NCBI GenBank assembly: GCA_037074765.1
Contig: JBAMDO010000050.1
Span: forward strand, 186,001 to 250,000
DNA: 64,000 nucleotides
From: Mansonella perstans
Taxonomy: Eukaryota; Nematoda; Chromadorea; Rhabditida; Onchocercidae
Direction: 5' to 3'
The notes beneath the pieces were generated by a model that searched no databases, was not told where the DNA came from, and saw only the letters and a list, made by a program, of their open reading frames with translations. A program made the position numbers and the translations under genes. Below, in pieces: positions 12,604 to 25,141 of this stretch (position 1 is its first letter; each line of letters begins with the position of its first letter).

Positions 12604-12835
12604 ATCCATAGTATCCTGGTAATACAAAAACATTCTGTTGGGATATGAGTACTTTTTCCCTTTGTAATATTTCAAGAAACAAGAACCACCTAGGTGAAAA
12701 TTAATTCTGCAAGTATCCCCATCCACACTGTCATAGAATGCTTTTCTTGCGTGTCCGGTTCCTTAATAAAAAGAGTCGACGATATATATATATATACATA
12801 TATTCGTCGACGTCGTGTCATTTTTGTGGCTTGGT

Positions 12836-13240
12836 TTTACGAAGACTTTGAGAATTTCACCCACGCTGAATGAATCCCTTGGCTTGCGCAGTGATTTTTT
12901 TAAGTGAAGTGCAGCGTGCGCGAAGCTGTCCCACTCTTTACTACAGAGATTCATCTGCCAAAGCCTAGCGAGATTAGACGGTAACAGCGAGATGCCAAGG
13001 CCGTAGGTTCTGCAAGATTGTCCTCTTAGAAGGCCTAACTCCATTTGCCCGGATTTGGAATGAGAGTTGTCCTTCTCCTAGATGGTTATCGAAGATATGC
13101 GGCCCACTTACCCGTGGACACACTTTGCCTGACACTTCGGCAGACCCTGTCGGGGGCATACGCTAGATAACAAAAAAACTCGCGAAGTTGCACAAGCTTT
13201 TTCCCAGGACAAAGAAGGGCGCACGTAAAATAAATATGTG
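12836..13240 (-). mobile_element. Fragment matching the 5' end of the LINE at 30-32 kb
   Basis: This GC-richer stretch is related to 31590-31990. Shared landmarks in the same order are TGAATCC near the start, TCCCACTCTTTA, AGAGATTCATCTGCCAAA against AGAGGTTCATCTGCCAAA, TCTTAGA, CACTTTGCCTG against CATTTTGCCTG, and a closing segment with GCACAAGCTTTTTCCC against GCGCAAGCTCTTTCCC. It carries no open frame of note. It looks like a solitary, diverged 5' piece of the same retroelement family, inserted between CTU1 and the IFRD gene. Strand is given by analogy with the coding strand of the larger copy. A short (AT)n run and GTCGACG motifs precede it at 12776-12815. Confidence 0.7.
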
Positions 13241-13546
13241 TATTTCTTTCAACTTATATGTACATATGTTTGTAGATAACTTTAAGACAATTTTCAACAT
13301 ATCTTTTTTTATTTCCGGTATAACAACATATACATTTTCGATAGAACTAAAATCTGTTTAAAAATTCACTGTGATTTTATAGAAGACGATGAAGAAAAGG
13401 ACATGCACAGAGAAAGATCTAGAAAGGAGATGTGCCTGCGAGACAAACAATAAGTTTTGCTTTTGAATTTATTCTCTTCCGAGCTGTAATAATAAAAAAT
13501 TGAAATAAAAAAATTTTGAAAAAATTTAAGGTACAGCTTCCTAAAA

Positions 13547-16178
13547 CTAAAGGTCAATGTACACGCGCTTGTCCCTCTGCTTTAACCGCTGCAAATTCCT
13601 TGTTTTGTTGATAGCATCTTGTATGGCAGTCTGTAATAAAATTACACAAAAGAAAGTCAGTAATTTTGCTCAAGCAAGCATACTCAGTAAAATGTGCTAT
13701 TACCCGTCGAAGTGGAAAATCCATTTTCTTTTGAAATATTTCAGTCACTGGTCCTAAATCGAACTGCTCTCTTAAAATCGGATTCATTTTGAGATGGGAA
13801 TTTATGCTGCCATGTAAAACGCCACATAAAAATTCATACAAGAGTTTCTTTCGATAAGACTTTATACTCAGTGTTTCATTACCAAACCTCACATCAAATA
13901 CCGGAGTTTCTTGTTCCTGAAACAAATTTTTACGGAAAGTCATTGCTCACGGCCTTTAAATTCATTTCTGTTCCCCGAATGGTTACTGGAATACCATTCT
14001 CTTATATAAGTTTCATAATCAAAAACCGTACGAAATTTGTCGACATATCTAGTATCAAAAGTGCAATACTCAAGTATAAACAGTTAAGTACTCAGTACGG
14101 TGTACAACGCCTAATGATGATGTCGACTACAGTTCTTTAAAATTGAAGCAAGGCTACCTTTATAAATGCATACATCTGCCTGAACGTGAACTTTTGTGTT
14201 TTTCGATCTTTCTTGGCTCGAAATTTCAATGAATCGGTCATCAAATCCGCAAAGATATCCAAAAGATGCTGCCGGCTGGGGGATCGATATTCACCACCGA
14301 ATGTCATTATGGCAGCTTCATGCAAAATCGCCAAAGCTATACCCGCATTTAATCTCATTTCCAGCTTTAATAAGTGTGATAAACACGGGAAATGGGGAAA
14401 GTTGTAATTAGCTCTATTAAAAATTTTCTGACTGGACGTAAAAATGTGACATTAGATTATAAGCACTTACCTGTGTGCCATGGAGAAACGTAGACAACCT
14501 GGGTTCATCTAGTAATGCAACCCTCAAAGCTTCTGGTCCTCCCTGAAAATTACGATGGAAACACCAACTTATTTTGATCAAGCATTGCGGGTAAGCAGTG
14601 TAAGTTGAATTACACTCATAATTACTGTTTACGATCAAAACTAGTGATTTAATCAATGGAATAATCCAAATGTACTAAGGAATTCCACCATACAGCTCCA
14701 ACAATCCATCTGTGAAGTATCTAATGGATAGTTGCTTTTTTCCTTCGAACATTTTATTCTTACTTGATTGATCAGCAGAGACCACCCTGATAAAGCTGCG
14801 CAAAATAACTTTACAGAAGTAGCGCTTAATTTCGTAGTGAACCAAATGGATCGCAGGGTGGCAACGGATGCAAGGATTAATGTTGGCTCTTCCAAACATA
14901 GATACGTACAAAGAGCCACCGAACCTGCACAAAGACTACGCAGCTCAACGTTTCGAGCTGGATCAGTGCATAGCTGGCATAAAAAACTAACGACCGCTTC
15001 TATTTCACTGGCAATCTTTTCTCCTGAAAATTAATGAACATCTGGTGAAAGATTTTTTGGTGACTCATCAAACAGTATGCTCGTAAAAATGGACACTTCA
15101 CAACTTTAAAATTATATTTTCATATCAGTGATTAAACTTGCTCTATATAAAGTTCTTAACCTACAATAAATGTCTCAGGAACTTATCTGGTACTGAATTT
15201 CATAGAACTGACCCAACTGAATGGAGATCAAAACAGACAGAGAAGCAGCAATTTTCGCGTCCTCATCAGTTTTTCGCAACGCTTTATCAATAATATCTAT
15301 CAAAGTTGCAGTCCATTTCTCGAGATCCACAGCTCTATATCGATCAGTTAATAGAGTTTTGATATTATCCAGTGCAGTCAAACGGATGGATATACTGAAA
15401 TATAAAGTGCTTTATAGTGGTAATAAAAAAAAACGACGAGAAAAAGAAATTAAATTACTCCTATTTGAGCATAACGTTTCCGGATCTGAATCACATCTTA
15501 GAAGAGAACCATTAACAACACATTTTACTGAATGAGTAAATTCCTTTACTCCATCGATTCTCTTTACTTTTTATTGGTGGTCTTATCGAGAAGAGCATCC
15601 AGCTGACCGAAAGGAATCACTGGATCAATTGGGTCTTCCTGATCTGAAATGTTATATATTGGTATATCAGAGATGAGTTCAGTGAAGTTTATACAGAATT
15701 CTATCTTATTCAGAACAAAGATTTTACGACGGTATTGCACAGTGGTTCCATTCGGAACTAGAGCTGCAATATACATATTTTCTGTCATTCTAATGCAATA
15801 AATTTCGTCAAACTCAAATTTAAAGTTTCTTCATTCAATCTGAGCTTCCATGAACAGCTTGAATTCCTTACCAGCATTACGGGCATCATAATCCACTGTC
15901 AAATCGGTAACACAGGATGCATCATCACTGTCATTACTGTCCACTTTTCTCACTAAAAATACAATAAATATCGTAAAACTGAAGTTTAAGTTTTACAAAT
16001 CAATTATATTAATAAATTTGTGAGTCGGTTATACTCTACTTTTAATCATAAAAAAGTTTATTTATTAGGAGCTCTATGGTAGAATCACACGATATACTTT
16101 CTTTTCCTCATTTTCAGTTCCGCCTTTTATCTTATTAATTCTAACTAACAAAGGTTTCATCCTCTTGTGGGATGGCAT
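13547..16178 (-). CDS. ifrd-1: IFRD1/IFRD2-family protein (interferon-related developmental regulator)
   Basis: Conserved eukaryotic armadillo-like protein of the IFRD family; relatives act as transcriptional co-regulators or bind inactive ribosomes. Nine exons in phase: 16178-16091, 15952-15872, 15643-15568, 15394-15213, 15023-14764, 14542-14471, 14364-14158, 13916-13704, 13630-13547 (420 aa, close to human IFRD1). Recognisable parts are a basic start MPSHKRMK, an acidic region (SNDSDDASCVTDL), LTALDNIKTLL, the IFRD core ASLSVLISIQLG, EMRLNAGIALAILHE, KFRAKKDRKTQK and the typical C-terminal LRREQFDLGP-like segment (here ILREQFDLGP), ending QRDKRVYIDL. The donor of exon 1 (C|GTGTGA) is weak and chosen to keep phase, so the first 30 residues are less certain than the rest. 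Confidence 0.92.
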
Positions 16179-16443
16179 CTTCAAAAGTGCACCATTCCTC
16201 AATGTACATGTACTATGGTATCTGAAATATAAAAAAAAAAAAAAAGAAACTCATTTAGTAGTGCTATTTCAAACAGTATTCAATCTAGTTCTCATAGCTT
16301 ACTTCTAAATTCAGAAAATTAGGCCATTTTCGAAGCTAACTTCATCAGTCTTTCTAAATTTCAGGCTATTTGTTTCATCTTCACTTAAAGATTGCAACAG
16401 AATGTGAAACTCGTAATGAAGATTTTCGTTTTCATTGGAAATG

Positions 16444-16474
<31 letters not shown>

Positions 16475-19400
16475 TACCAGTTTTATGTGAAACAGAGGAG
16501 AAAATAGCGAAATCTTCTCGATTGCCCTTGTTCTTATTATGTCGTTTTCCCATTCGATCAAATTAAACACCACATATATTAATCAAATTAGTATATTTGA
16601 TATCTTGACAACTAAAAGAAGATAATCAAGCAGGTCTTTTAAACAATTGATATAATGGAATAAATTATTTATTTAATGTTTCAACAGTAGCAAGGTCATA
16701 ACAACGCTATTTATTTCCACTGTACAGTGGATAGATGTTTGATCTGTTCTAGCTGCAATCCTATCTTGACCATCTAAAGTAAGGTAATTGAAATGCCACG
16801 CAAACTGCTCACCTTAATAAATTCATTTTTTATATTTATATAATAGAAGAAATAGAAGAATTCCACTTATCTAATACTAGATCTCGCCGAAATTCCAGAT
16901 TGAATAGCTTACACTGCAGAACTACTAGCTTCCTATTACTTACCAGTTATCGCGGCCGTGGTAACAATAACAACCACATGTTGCTACTATATTTGGGTCA
17001 TTGACTCAACATGATAATTAATGTATAAAAGATATTTTGGTAGGAGTATTTGCACGTTTGAGTATTTAAGTGATCGAAGTGATTGATCGATGGTCATGAA
17101 CTTCAGGCAAATACTTTCTTGAAACCAAACTACTTTCGTCTTATCGTGCCTGCTTAACTCAACTTCTTCTCACTATTCAATAACGCTTAGATTTAGATGT
17201 TCAAATGAAAAATTAATCAACCTAGATTTGAAATCTTTTTAAACTTAAATTTCTGCTCTTCTAAACCATAAAATTTTACGCTACTTATGCACTTCAAACA
17301 TAAAACTATAAAATATGTGTGTGAGAAAAAAAGATGGAATAATTCGACATGAAATGATCTGAACTCTGTAAATTTCTTAATAAGAACAGCTGGTTTTTAG
17401 TTATTTCTGTGTGAATTAAATCAATCAAAATTAAATGAATAATGTTTGTAGGACTTGCAGATCACAAAATTCTTCAGCGAAAATTTAAATTCGTGTCCGA
17501 TCTTGATGGATATCTTACTGCAGTGCAAAAATAAGTTTTTTTTTTTAACTTAATTAGCATAGTGAACTTTTCCATACTGATAGTTGGAGTTGTAGTCTTT
17601 GTAAAAGTATGAATTAGATTGCAAATGGGGTATTGCTTCTTCGAAAAATTTGTCAGACGTTATTTTTCTCATTTTTTGCTAATTTATTTGCTACAAAAAT
17701 TTCTTTGGAAAGTAAAAGAAACTATGGTTATTGTTAGCAATTAAAAAAGCTGCAAATTTTGGTAATGATGAAGCAATATTGGAAAAAAAAAAACCGGCAG
17801 ATAAAATATTACAAATTATATTGGGTCTTCATGCGTCGGGAATAGACTGTATCGAATTTTCTTTTTTGCAATTTTGCCTTTTGCCTTATTACGATGTAGA
17901 TGAATTGACCGTCACATAAACAAGATTGGTTTTGAGTGATATGTGATTCATTTTCTGGGTCTTTTACCAAAAAATGTAAAGGACGACAGTGGCCAGTATT
18001 CAGAAAGAAGAAACTGAAATACGCTAAAGTTGATTTAGCAATTTACCTTCTTTAGCTCTTTAGCTCCTGGGTCTACATCACCTTGATCTTTAGTATCGTT
18101 ACCTTTTCTATTTAACTGCTTATAGCTATATCGTGCGGCTATCATAATAATTACCAGCAAATGGTATTCAACACGAATTTTTTTATTTGTATTCCGATTT
18201 TTAACAGAAATTTAGCATGAAGTTTTTAGCAATAGGAGCAATTTATATAACTACATAAATTGCTCTTAAGAAACTTTAAAATGAATAAATTTTTGAGACA
18301 CTGTTTGTTGAATACATTTATATCGAATAATTGTATGATGAAAACATAACGATTCTCAGAAATATATGCGATAATACTGTTTTCAGCAGATCTCTTCAAT
18401 TATTTGGAACTAATCTCCCAACAAGGGAGATATAATTTTTTATGAATGTTAAAATTTCTATAAATGTCATTTTGGTTAAAAATAAAGCAATCGTCATAAT
18501 TTTATTGCAGAAGTTATTCACTGGAAATCATTTCAAATAGAAAATCGTTTGATGATTTTCATTTTTTATTTTGAAATATATCCCGATGTATTTCCGTTCA
18601 ATGATATAGCTAATTCAATTCATTTCCCCAAATTCTTTGACAATTTGGCAAGCTGACGGTGACGAGCAATAATAGAAAAGCAATTTATGGCAGAGTAATG
18701 TGAAAAGTTTATGAATTGAGCAGGCAGTCAGTGACTAACATTCATCGTCCTCGGCAATCCTCTGACTGTCGACAAATCCCTTCAATGCCCTATTTATCCC
18801 AATGTCGCACTGTTTACTTTTAACTACCTTTCATCCAACGAGTCTGATGAGCGCCGCTGATCTGTTAACAGCTAGATGTCGACAACCAAACATTTCCGGT
18901 AAAAGTCGGTGACCTTACCTGGTGTACTTCTGTTGTGACCTAGCTATTTCCTTTTCTTTCTGCTCTCCGCCTACTTCTAGTTAAAATATTATCCGATAAT
19001 CAAAATCAACAACCAACATGTGCATCTATTCCTTTAAGCCGTAGTTTTGTAGATAATTCGCAAAAATGTTTCTTCTTCCATCACTGTCAACCAATCAAGC
19101 ATTTTTTCAATTAGCATTTTAAAGCAGTCAAAATGAGCAATTTCCGTCAGATAAAAGCAGATACTGTGAAGACTTTATCCACTTGAATCAGTTAAAATGA
19201 AAGTTCATCTTATGGAATATTAACAGCTATCTGCAATTTTTTAAACTTGGACATTAAATGGAATTTTCGGTCATTTTTCAAAATTGAATTACATACACTT
19301 GATGTTATAGTAGAAAAAGAAGTAAGATTAATTAAGTTTAGGGAAATGAAAAAGTATCGAATGTAACACAGAACCAAAATGATTTGATCCCCAATAACGG

Positions 19401-20973
19401 CTGAAGTTTTTTTGATGATTTTGTTGCTCAAATCAGCAAAAATAACACGTTGGGAAAGAATGATAAAGTATTATGACTGTTCAAAATCTGTTTCATTTCA
19501 CTACTTTCTTCAGTCTTTTATCTAAAACACAAAGAGGACAGTTGATGGGTCAAAAGATGCTAATAGGATTCTCAAAAATTGATATGGTTCTTGTACCAAT
19601 TCATTTCTTTTGTACTACACTCCTTAATAGCTCATAGATTTTTACTCGCTTTTCATTTAAACAGAGAAACAGCAAATTTTTGATAAACGGTTTGTTTTTC
19701 ACGCTTTTTTTTTACACATATAAAAATAGGCAAGCGATTCAAATAACTGACTTTATTACAGCTGCTCTGAAAATAGAGGAACATCGAGATAGCCCAAGCT
19801 GTCTAAGGTTCAAATCGAATGTATTATAAGACAGAAAATGAATTGAGCTCAATGTTTTGAGAAATAATTTAAAAAAGTGAGTAAAAAAGCTTATGAGCTT
19901 ATTTGGTACTGCGAGGAAGCATTTCTTTTCTTTATCTACAATATCAGAAATTCGTAATTTTAATAAGAACACAGCAAGTTACTATCTATTGCCTTCTACT
20001 TGCTTTGAAATTCGGTTGAAGCAAAAAAATCAAAATTGAAGTTGAGCATAGAAGCGTGAAATGTTAACAGTTTTTAGGCAACCGACCGTCGAGGACGAAT
20101 GGCACTTTTTTTTTTGGACACCTCAAGGTAACTGCGAATGTAAAGAGAAACACACGAACAGATATGTCGAAGCACATAAACAGATGTATTGCAAACAGAA
20201 ACGTAACTGATGTCACTTTTTTCCACATTTATTCATTTCCTGTTCAATGTACGACAAATACCTTTTTTCCTTATGTTGTTTAATTTTACTGTTTCGGATA
20301 GATCTCGTTTTCGGACAGCTAAGCAAGTTGCGTTTCCTTTCATTCTTCAATAACCACCTTTGCGTAATACTGTTGATAAGTCATATTCAGTTGGGGAATA
20401 ATCAAATTTCATTTTTTCTTGTTGGAATTCTCAACTGAAGTATTAATATAACTTCAAAAAGAAAATGTTAGGGAGAAAAGAGCGGTAGATAGTATATTGC
20501 TTTCAGAAATGAATCGGAAGCACTTTAAGTTGCTTTTTTCCATTGCTGGAAAAAGCAATTATAAAGGTGAACTGGATGAAGCAAGAAAGAAGGCGCTAAT
20601 GTTGTTATGGTGGTTGGGAAATAGAAGTGCGTTAAGTAAATGAGCTTCAATCCCCGATGGATATCTCGTCCTTTTTGTTCTCTGAACGACCAAAATACCC
20701 TCACATAATCTGCACAATGCACCACTCTCCACCATCTAATTTTTGAAATTTATCAAAAACTTCATGATTTGATGTTCAGGTGTTAAGTTATTGAAGGTTC
20801 GAATTATTCAAATAGTGGCAATTGCAGTTGATGGGTATAGTTAACTGAAATAAAGATTTTAATAAATGGTATTTATTTCCACAAAAATCTAAATATCTTA
20901 TAGGGCTGAATACAATATCATCTAGAGGCATGGAGAAACGTGATAAAGCGATATGAACCAGTAAAATAATCAA
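16179..20973. other. Gene-free region downstream of the Pax gene
   Basis: About 4.8 kb with only short open frames of poor composition and no recognisable domain. One patch at about 18650-18990 is less AT-rich and more complex than its surroundings (for example CGTCCTCGGCAATCCTCTGACTG near 18746). Since it lies near a developmental transcription factor it could hold a cis-regulatory element, but the sequence alone does not show that. Confidence 0.45.
16444..16472. repeat. Poly(A) run of 29
   Basis: Uninterrupted A run upstream of the IFRD start. Similar runs occur at 33062-33080, 37950-37974 (as T), 43886-43911, 53571-53588, 54279-54301 (as T) and 62060-62085 (as T), mostly in introns or intergenic DNA. 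Confidence 0.9.
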
Positions 20974-23900
20974 TTAATACGAACCGGCTGCAGCTGCGAC
21001 ATTTGTAGATGAATACAACATATAGGGAGTTGTTCGCATTGATGCAGGAGATGGCATGCTGTTGCTAACATTATCCCGGTCACCGTTCGAGTTAGCATCG
21101 AGGTTAATACTGCTCAGTGGTATACATTCAAGATCTCGTATTGAACTTGTTCCACGTTCACCGAGAAATCCGTCTAAAAAATACGATTTTGTCAGTAAAT
21201 TCAGAGGTTAACATCATAGAAAGCAACGTCATTGCATGCCTGATAGAACTGATAAATATATGACAGTTCTGTTATCACTCGAGGGATTGACCAGGAAAAG
21301 TTGTTGATGTTGACAATTTCAATCGGATAAGCTGCAAATCCTTTATTCCTGCTGCTAGCTGAACGACATGATTTTAAGTCCAGTAAGTACAGATACTGGG
21401 CCGATTCAGGTCAAGGTGAAAATTAATGACAAATAAAGAAACTAATGGCTAGATCATATGTGTCAAAGCGACACGCGTCATTTCTTAAAACACATTTGGA
21501 ACAAAATTGAATTAGCATATTTACAGCAAGATCGTCCTAATTGACCACTAATCAATTTTTCAAATTTTTTTGATCTGAAATTATTATCCCAGTTGTTAAT
21601 TTTCACAACAATTTCAGCAAAATTAGTGAAACCTTTTTTTAAGTAGGGATACATATATAACTGATTCGATCAGCGGTGTTAACCACATTTCAATAAAAAA
21701 TATTTTAGTTTGAGGTATTTAGGTTTCATATCATAATTCTGCAAATAGATGTTCCAAACCCGATTAAATGCAAATTTAATCTACTGGGGAAAGTGGTCAG
21801 AAAAGGAACCACTTCTTATGGACAAAATAAGCCATCCTGAATCATCGCATATTACTTCAATCAAATAATTCTTACTGCTGATTTCGATTCCTATTATGGG
21901 AATTTTCCATAATTTTAACAAGTCTAATTTCTCTAATTCTCAAAAAATAAAATTGAGAATTATCTTTTCGCAAAAAAAAAAGAAAAAAACTTTTAGAATA
22001 AAATTGCAGTTTAAATATTATCACATAAATTTCTTTTATTAACGAAAACTCTTACACGGCGGCAAATGACAAAACGACTAACAAATTCGGACACTTACCA
22101 AAATATGTTTGAGAATTTGTATTTGATGATGCGATTACTGTAGGACCTGTTCCTTCCCAGCCTTTTTCTATAAAAATGTCTACAGTAGGAAAACTTGTTT
22201 TTTATTCAAAAATTTGTGGTTTTAAAATTAATTGTGATTTTTAACCATAAATTGCGAACGAAAGTAATGCCATGAACATGTTAATTAAATGTTATTAAGC
22301 CTTTTAAAGCAATAATTTAAAAACGCCATGTATTTGAAAAACACTGCATAAAGTTGAATTACTATTTAATTTATGAAGTTACTGCTTATCTAGATCCCGA
22401 AAAAAATAGCACTTATTCTGCGCGTACTATTTGTTTTATAAGACTTCTCATCTCTTACAAATAATATTTAAGCATTTGTAAAGAAATGGAAAGTAAGAGG
22501 TCACCTATAGAAGTGTGAAGTCGTGAAGCGAACGAATTTCTAGTCACCGTTTTAACATTTGTCGCTAGTTGCTGCGCTATTTCGGAATTGTCCACGCTAC
22601 TCTTGAAACAATTTAATTTGCAATCAGATCAGTGATGAAGCTGAAGACGCATACGTTGTGCTGACTGATGGCCACCTAAGGGCGGTGACACTTACTAACA
22701 ACAGTTAAACGAAGGGAAAACACTAAGGAAAAAATGGAAGAGGAAAGATTTAAAACCCAAACACAATAAATTTTCTTTCTGTAGGTAGTTGTTTGCCGTC
22801 GACTGCTTCAAAAATAGAGCTTGCAACTTTTCTATCTTACTGACGCACAATCATAATTAATCCTGCGAGAAAGGTCGGAATCTAACTGGAATTATAGTCA
22901 AAATGAAGATGGGAGATTCTAAAAAACAGACTTTCGACGATTGTTCGAAACCTAGAAGATCATTGATGGAATAAGGAGTTGTCGGTGCTAAAAAAGCTGT
23001 TTGCTGAAAGGTTCTTTCTGATAAGCGAACCATGGATGATTTATTCCGAACTATCCGATTAATTGAAGAAACGCTTGGCACATTTTCGACGTCACACACT
23101 CGTTCCTAAATTTATTCATTGTTGAATTAATAATACATTTCATAGTGTTAACATCAACTTCAGAATACGAGGAAAACTTATACACTCAAATTTATAGTCT
23201 CTATTTCTTGTAATCCACAGATTATCAAGAAAACATTCGGAAATTTCGAGGATAGTGAACATCGTTACTTTTGTATTTTTCTTACTTTTTAGTTTTAAAT
23301 TTCATTTCATTTGAAAATCTTTGAGAGTCGAGTTTGTAGAAATTTAAATGAAATAGCAAGTTCCGATACAAGAAGGAATCTGAATTAAATTCCTCCTGAT
23401 TGTGATATTTTAAAATTGATAAGCTTGTAAGCATGATTAATGACTGCTATTTTGAATTAAGGTTTGATTCCGAAAAGAGTTTTCTTTTGCTGTCTTGAAA
23501 TCATTGAAATACGCAAACTTGATTCTCAAAAAATAAGGCACTAAAATTAGCTCCATTAAAAACTATCAATAAAAAGTATCAATAATTAATGCAATTGATT
23601 CAAGTTCCAAAAACTAATAATTTTTAAAGACAATGTTGATAACGATTTTTGTATGAATTTCAGTCACAATCTAAATGCTTTTCCTTGAGATTCTCACAGT
23701 TGTGACTTTTCCTTTCCGATGTTATAATCATTTAGAATTGATTCAAGTTGCAAAAAAATTGGAATACAAAGAGTACTTCGTTGATTTAATAACTAGAAGC
23801 GTGAATTTAATTAAGGACATCGACCATTCCGGAAATATAAAAAGTGCTCCATTGCGAAATGCACAGCGGTGGCAGCAGTTATTAGTTACAATTTCTAAGG

Positions 23901-25141
23901 TAAATAAAGAAATTAGATTACAATCACCTCCAATAATTTCTCGCGAATTTCCCAGGCAAACATTGTTGGATTTGCCCTTTTGTAGGCGACTATTGTTTGA
24001 ACAACTTTTGGTGTAGCTACTTTTGGCTTTGACCCACCAATAATACCTAAAACTTATAAATAAAAAAAATTTTAACACTTAATACTTTCATAGCAAGGAC
24101 ATTTTGACTTATCTTGAATAATCTCAAAAAACACTACCAACAAATCGCGGAATGTGTTTTAGCAGCTTAAAAAACCCTAAAAATATGAACATGTTAAAAT
24201 TAGGCATCACAATCAATGCTGACTTTGAGACTGGGTAAGACATAGAACCTAGATTGTAATGAAAGGAATAATAAGCAGACCAAAAATTATTGTGCTCAGT
24301 TAAGATTTTGCATTAAAAATTAATAAATTGAATTTTTCAAAGCTTTTGTTACGAGGTTGTAAAATGAAGCACTGTTAAGGAGAAAAAACATGATTCGATC
24401 TGCTTGGTATGTTCTTTAAAATTTTTTGTGTAAAAAAGAGGAAAGACCTGGTCGAATTGATCCGGTTTCGTAGTAACGGCCAAGTATCTTCGATACACAC
24501 CCGTGTGACACCCGTAATTGTCGTGAGATGTCGCAAGGACGAACACCTTGATGTGCTAATTCAACAATTCGATTTCGGATATGATCCGGTAAAGGACGTC
24601 CATTTACAAAAACTCCACCAAGTTGATTGACGCCTGTGTGACCTGATATCAGAAACGATGGTTTATTCTAGGACTTTTGCAATTTATTCTGATAATTGGA
24701 GAAATTTTGTAAATCCAAATTCTCATGAAGTTGTTTATTTGGAAAACCTACGCGCTAAATGAACGGTTTTAAACGAGGCATAGCAACAGTTTATTATTGG
24801 AAGTTTCAATGGTTTTTTTCTTTTTTTTTGTAAAATTTATAGAATTATTGAAGAGTTGATATTTTTTAGTGGATTCATTAACATAATTGATTCAGGATAT
24901 GTACCGGTAGAAACAGTTTTGCTTACAAGTTGAATATAATATGATGAGGATTATTACTGGTAAATGGTTGAGTATAAAGAGCGGCGGCAGCAGCAGCAGC
25001 GGCAGCAGCACTTGCGGTACCAGTAGCTGGACTCGGTACAGAGGTCCTTGCCGGATTGTAGGCAGCTGCGGCATATCGAGGCCAGAAGGAGCAATCCATG
25101 GTCAAGTGATTGAGCGAATGTCCGAAAATATTTGGATGCAT
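20974..25141 (-). CDS. egl-38: Pax2/5/8-class paired-domain transcription factor
   Basis: DNA-binding developmental regulator, the group of C. elegans egl-38/pax-2. Seven exons in phase: 25141-24958, 24642-24448, 24046-23928, 23105-22932, 22601-22505, 22167-22099, 21173-20974 (345 aa). Near residues 62-190 is a full paired domain: [83 protein letters not shown]. It is followed by the octapeptide YSINDLLG, typical of Pax2/5/8. No homeodomain is seen. The N-terminal exon encodes an alanine run (ten Ala from GCN repeats) and may instead start at the inner ATG 25099 (MDCSFWPRY). The end of exon 1 is ambiguous: A|GTAATA after 24958, or G|GTACCG upstream, which would drop the alanine run. The start at exon 5 uses a TTTCAAG acceptor. 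Whether it corresponds to egl-38 or pax-2 cannot be told here. Confidence 0.92.

Noticed and set aside
16311..16573. Overlapping minus-strand open frames with a phenylalanine run
   Set aside because: Created by the poly(A) run read on the other strand.
17731..17919. 62-codon open frame beginning LAIKKAANFGN
   Set aside because: No partner exon or family likeness; frequency is as expected for chance in 4.8 kb of gene-free DNA.
18840..18900. CTGATGA string suggestive of a hammerhead ribozyme core
   Set aside because: The required GAA(A) partner and flanking helices are not found at suitable spacing.
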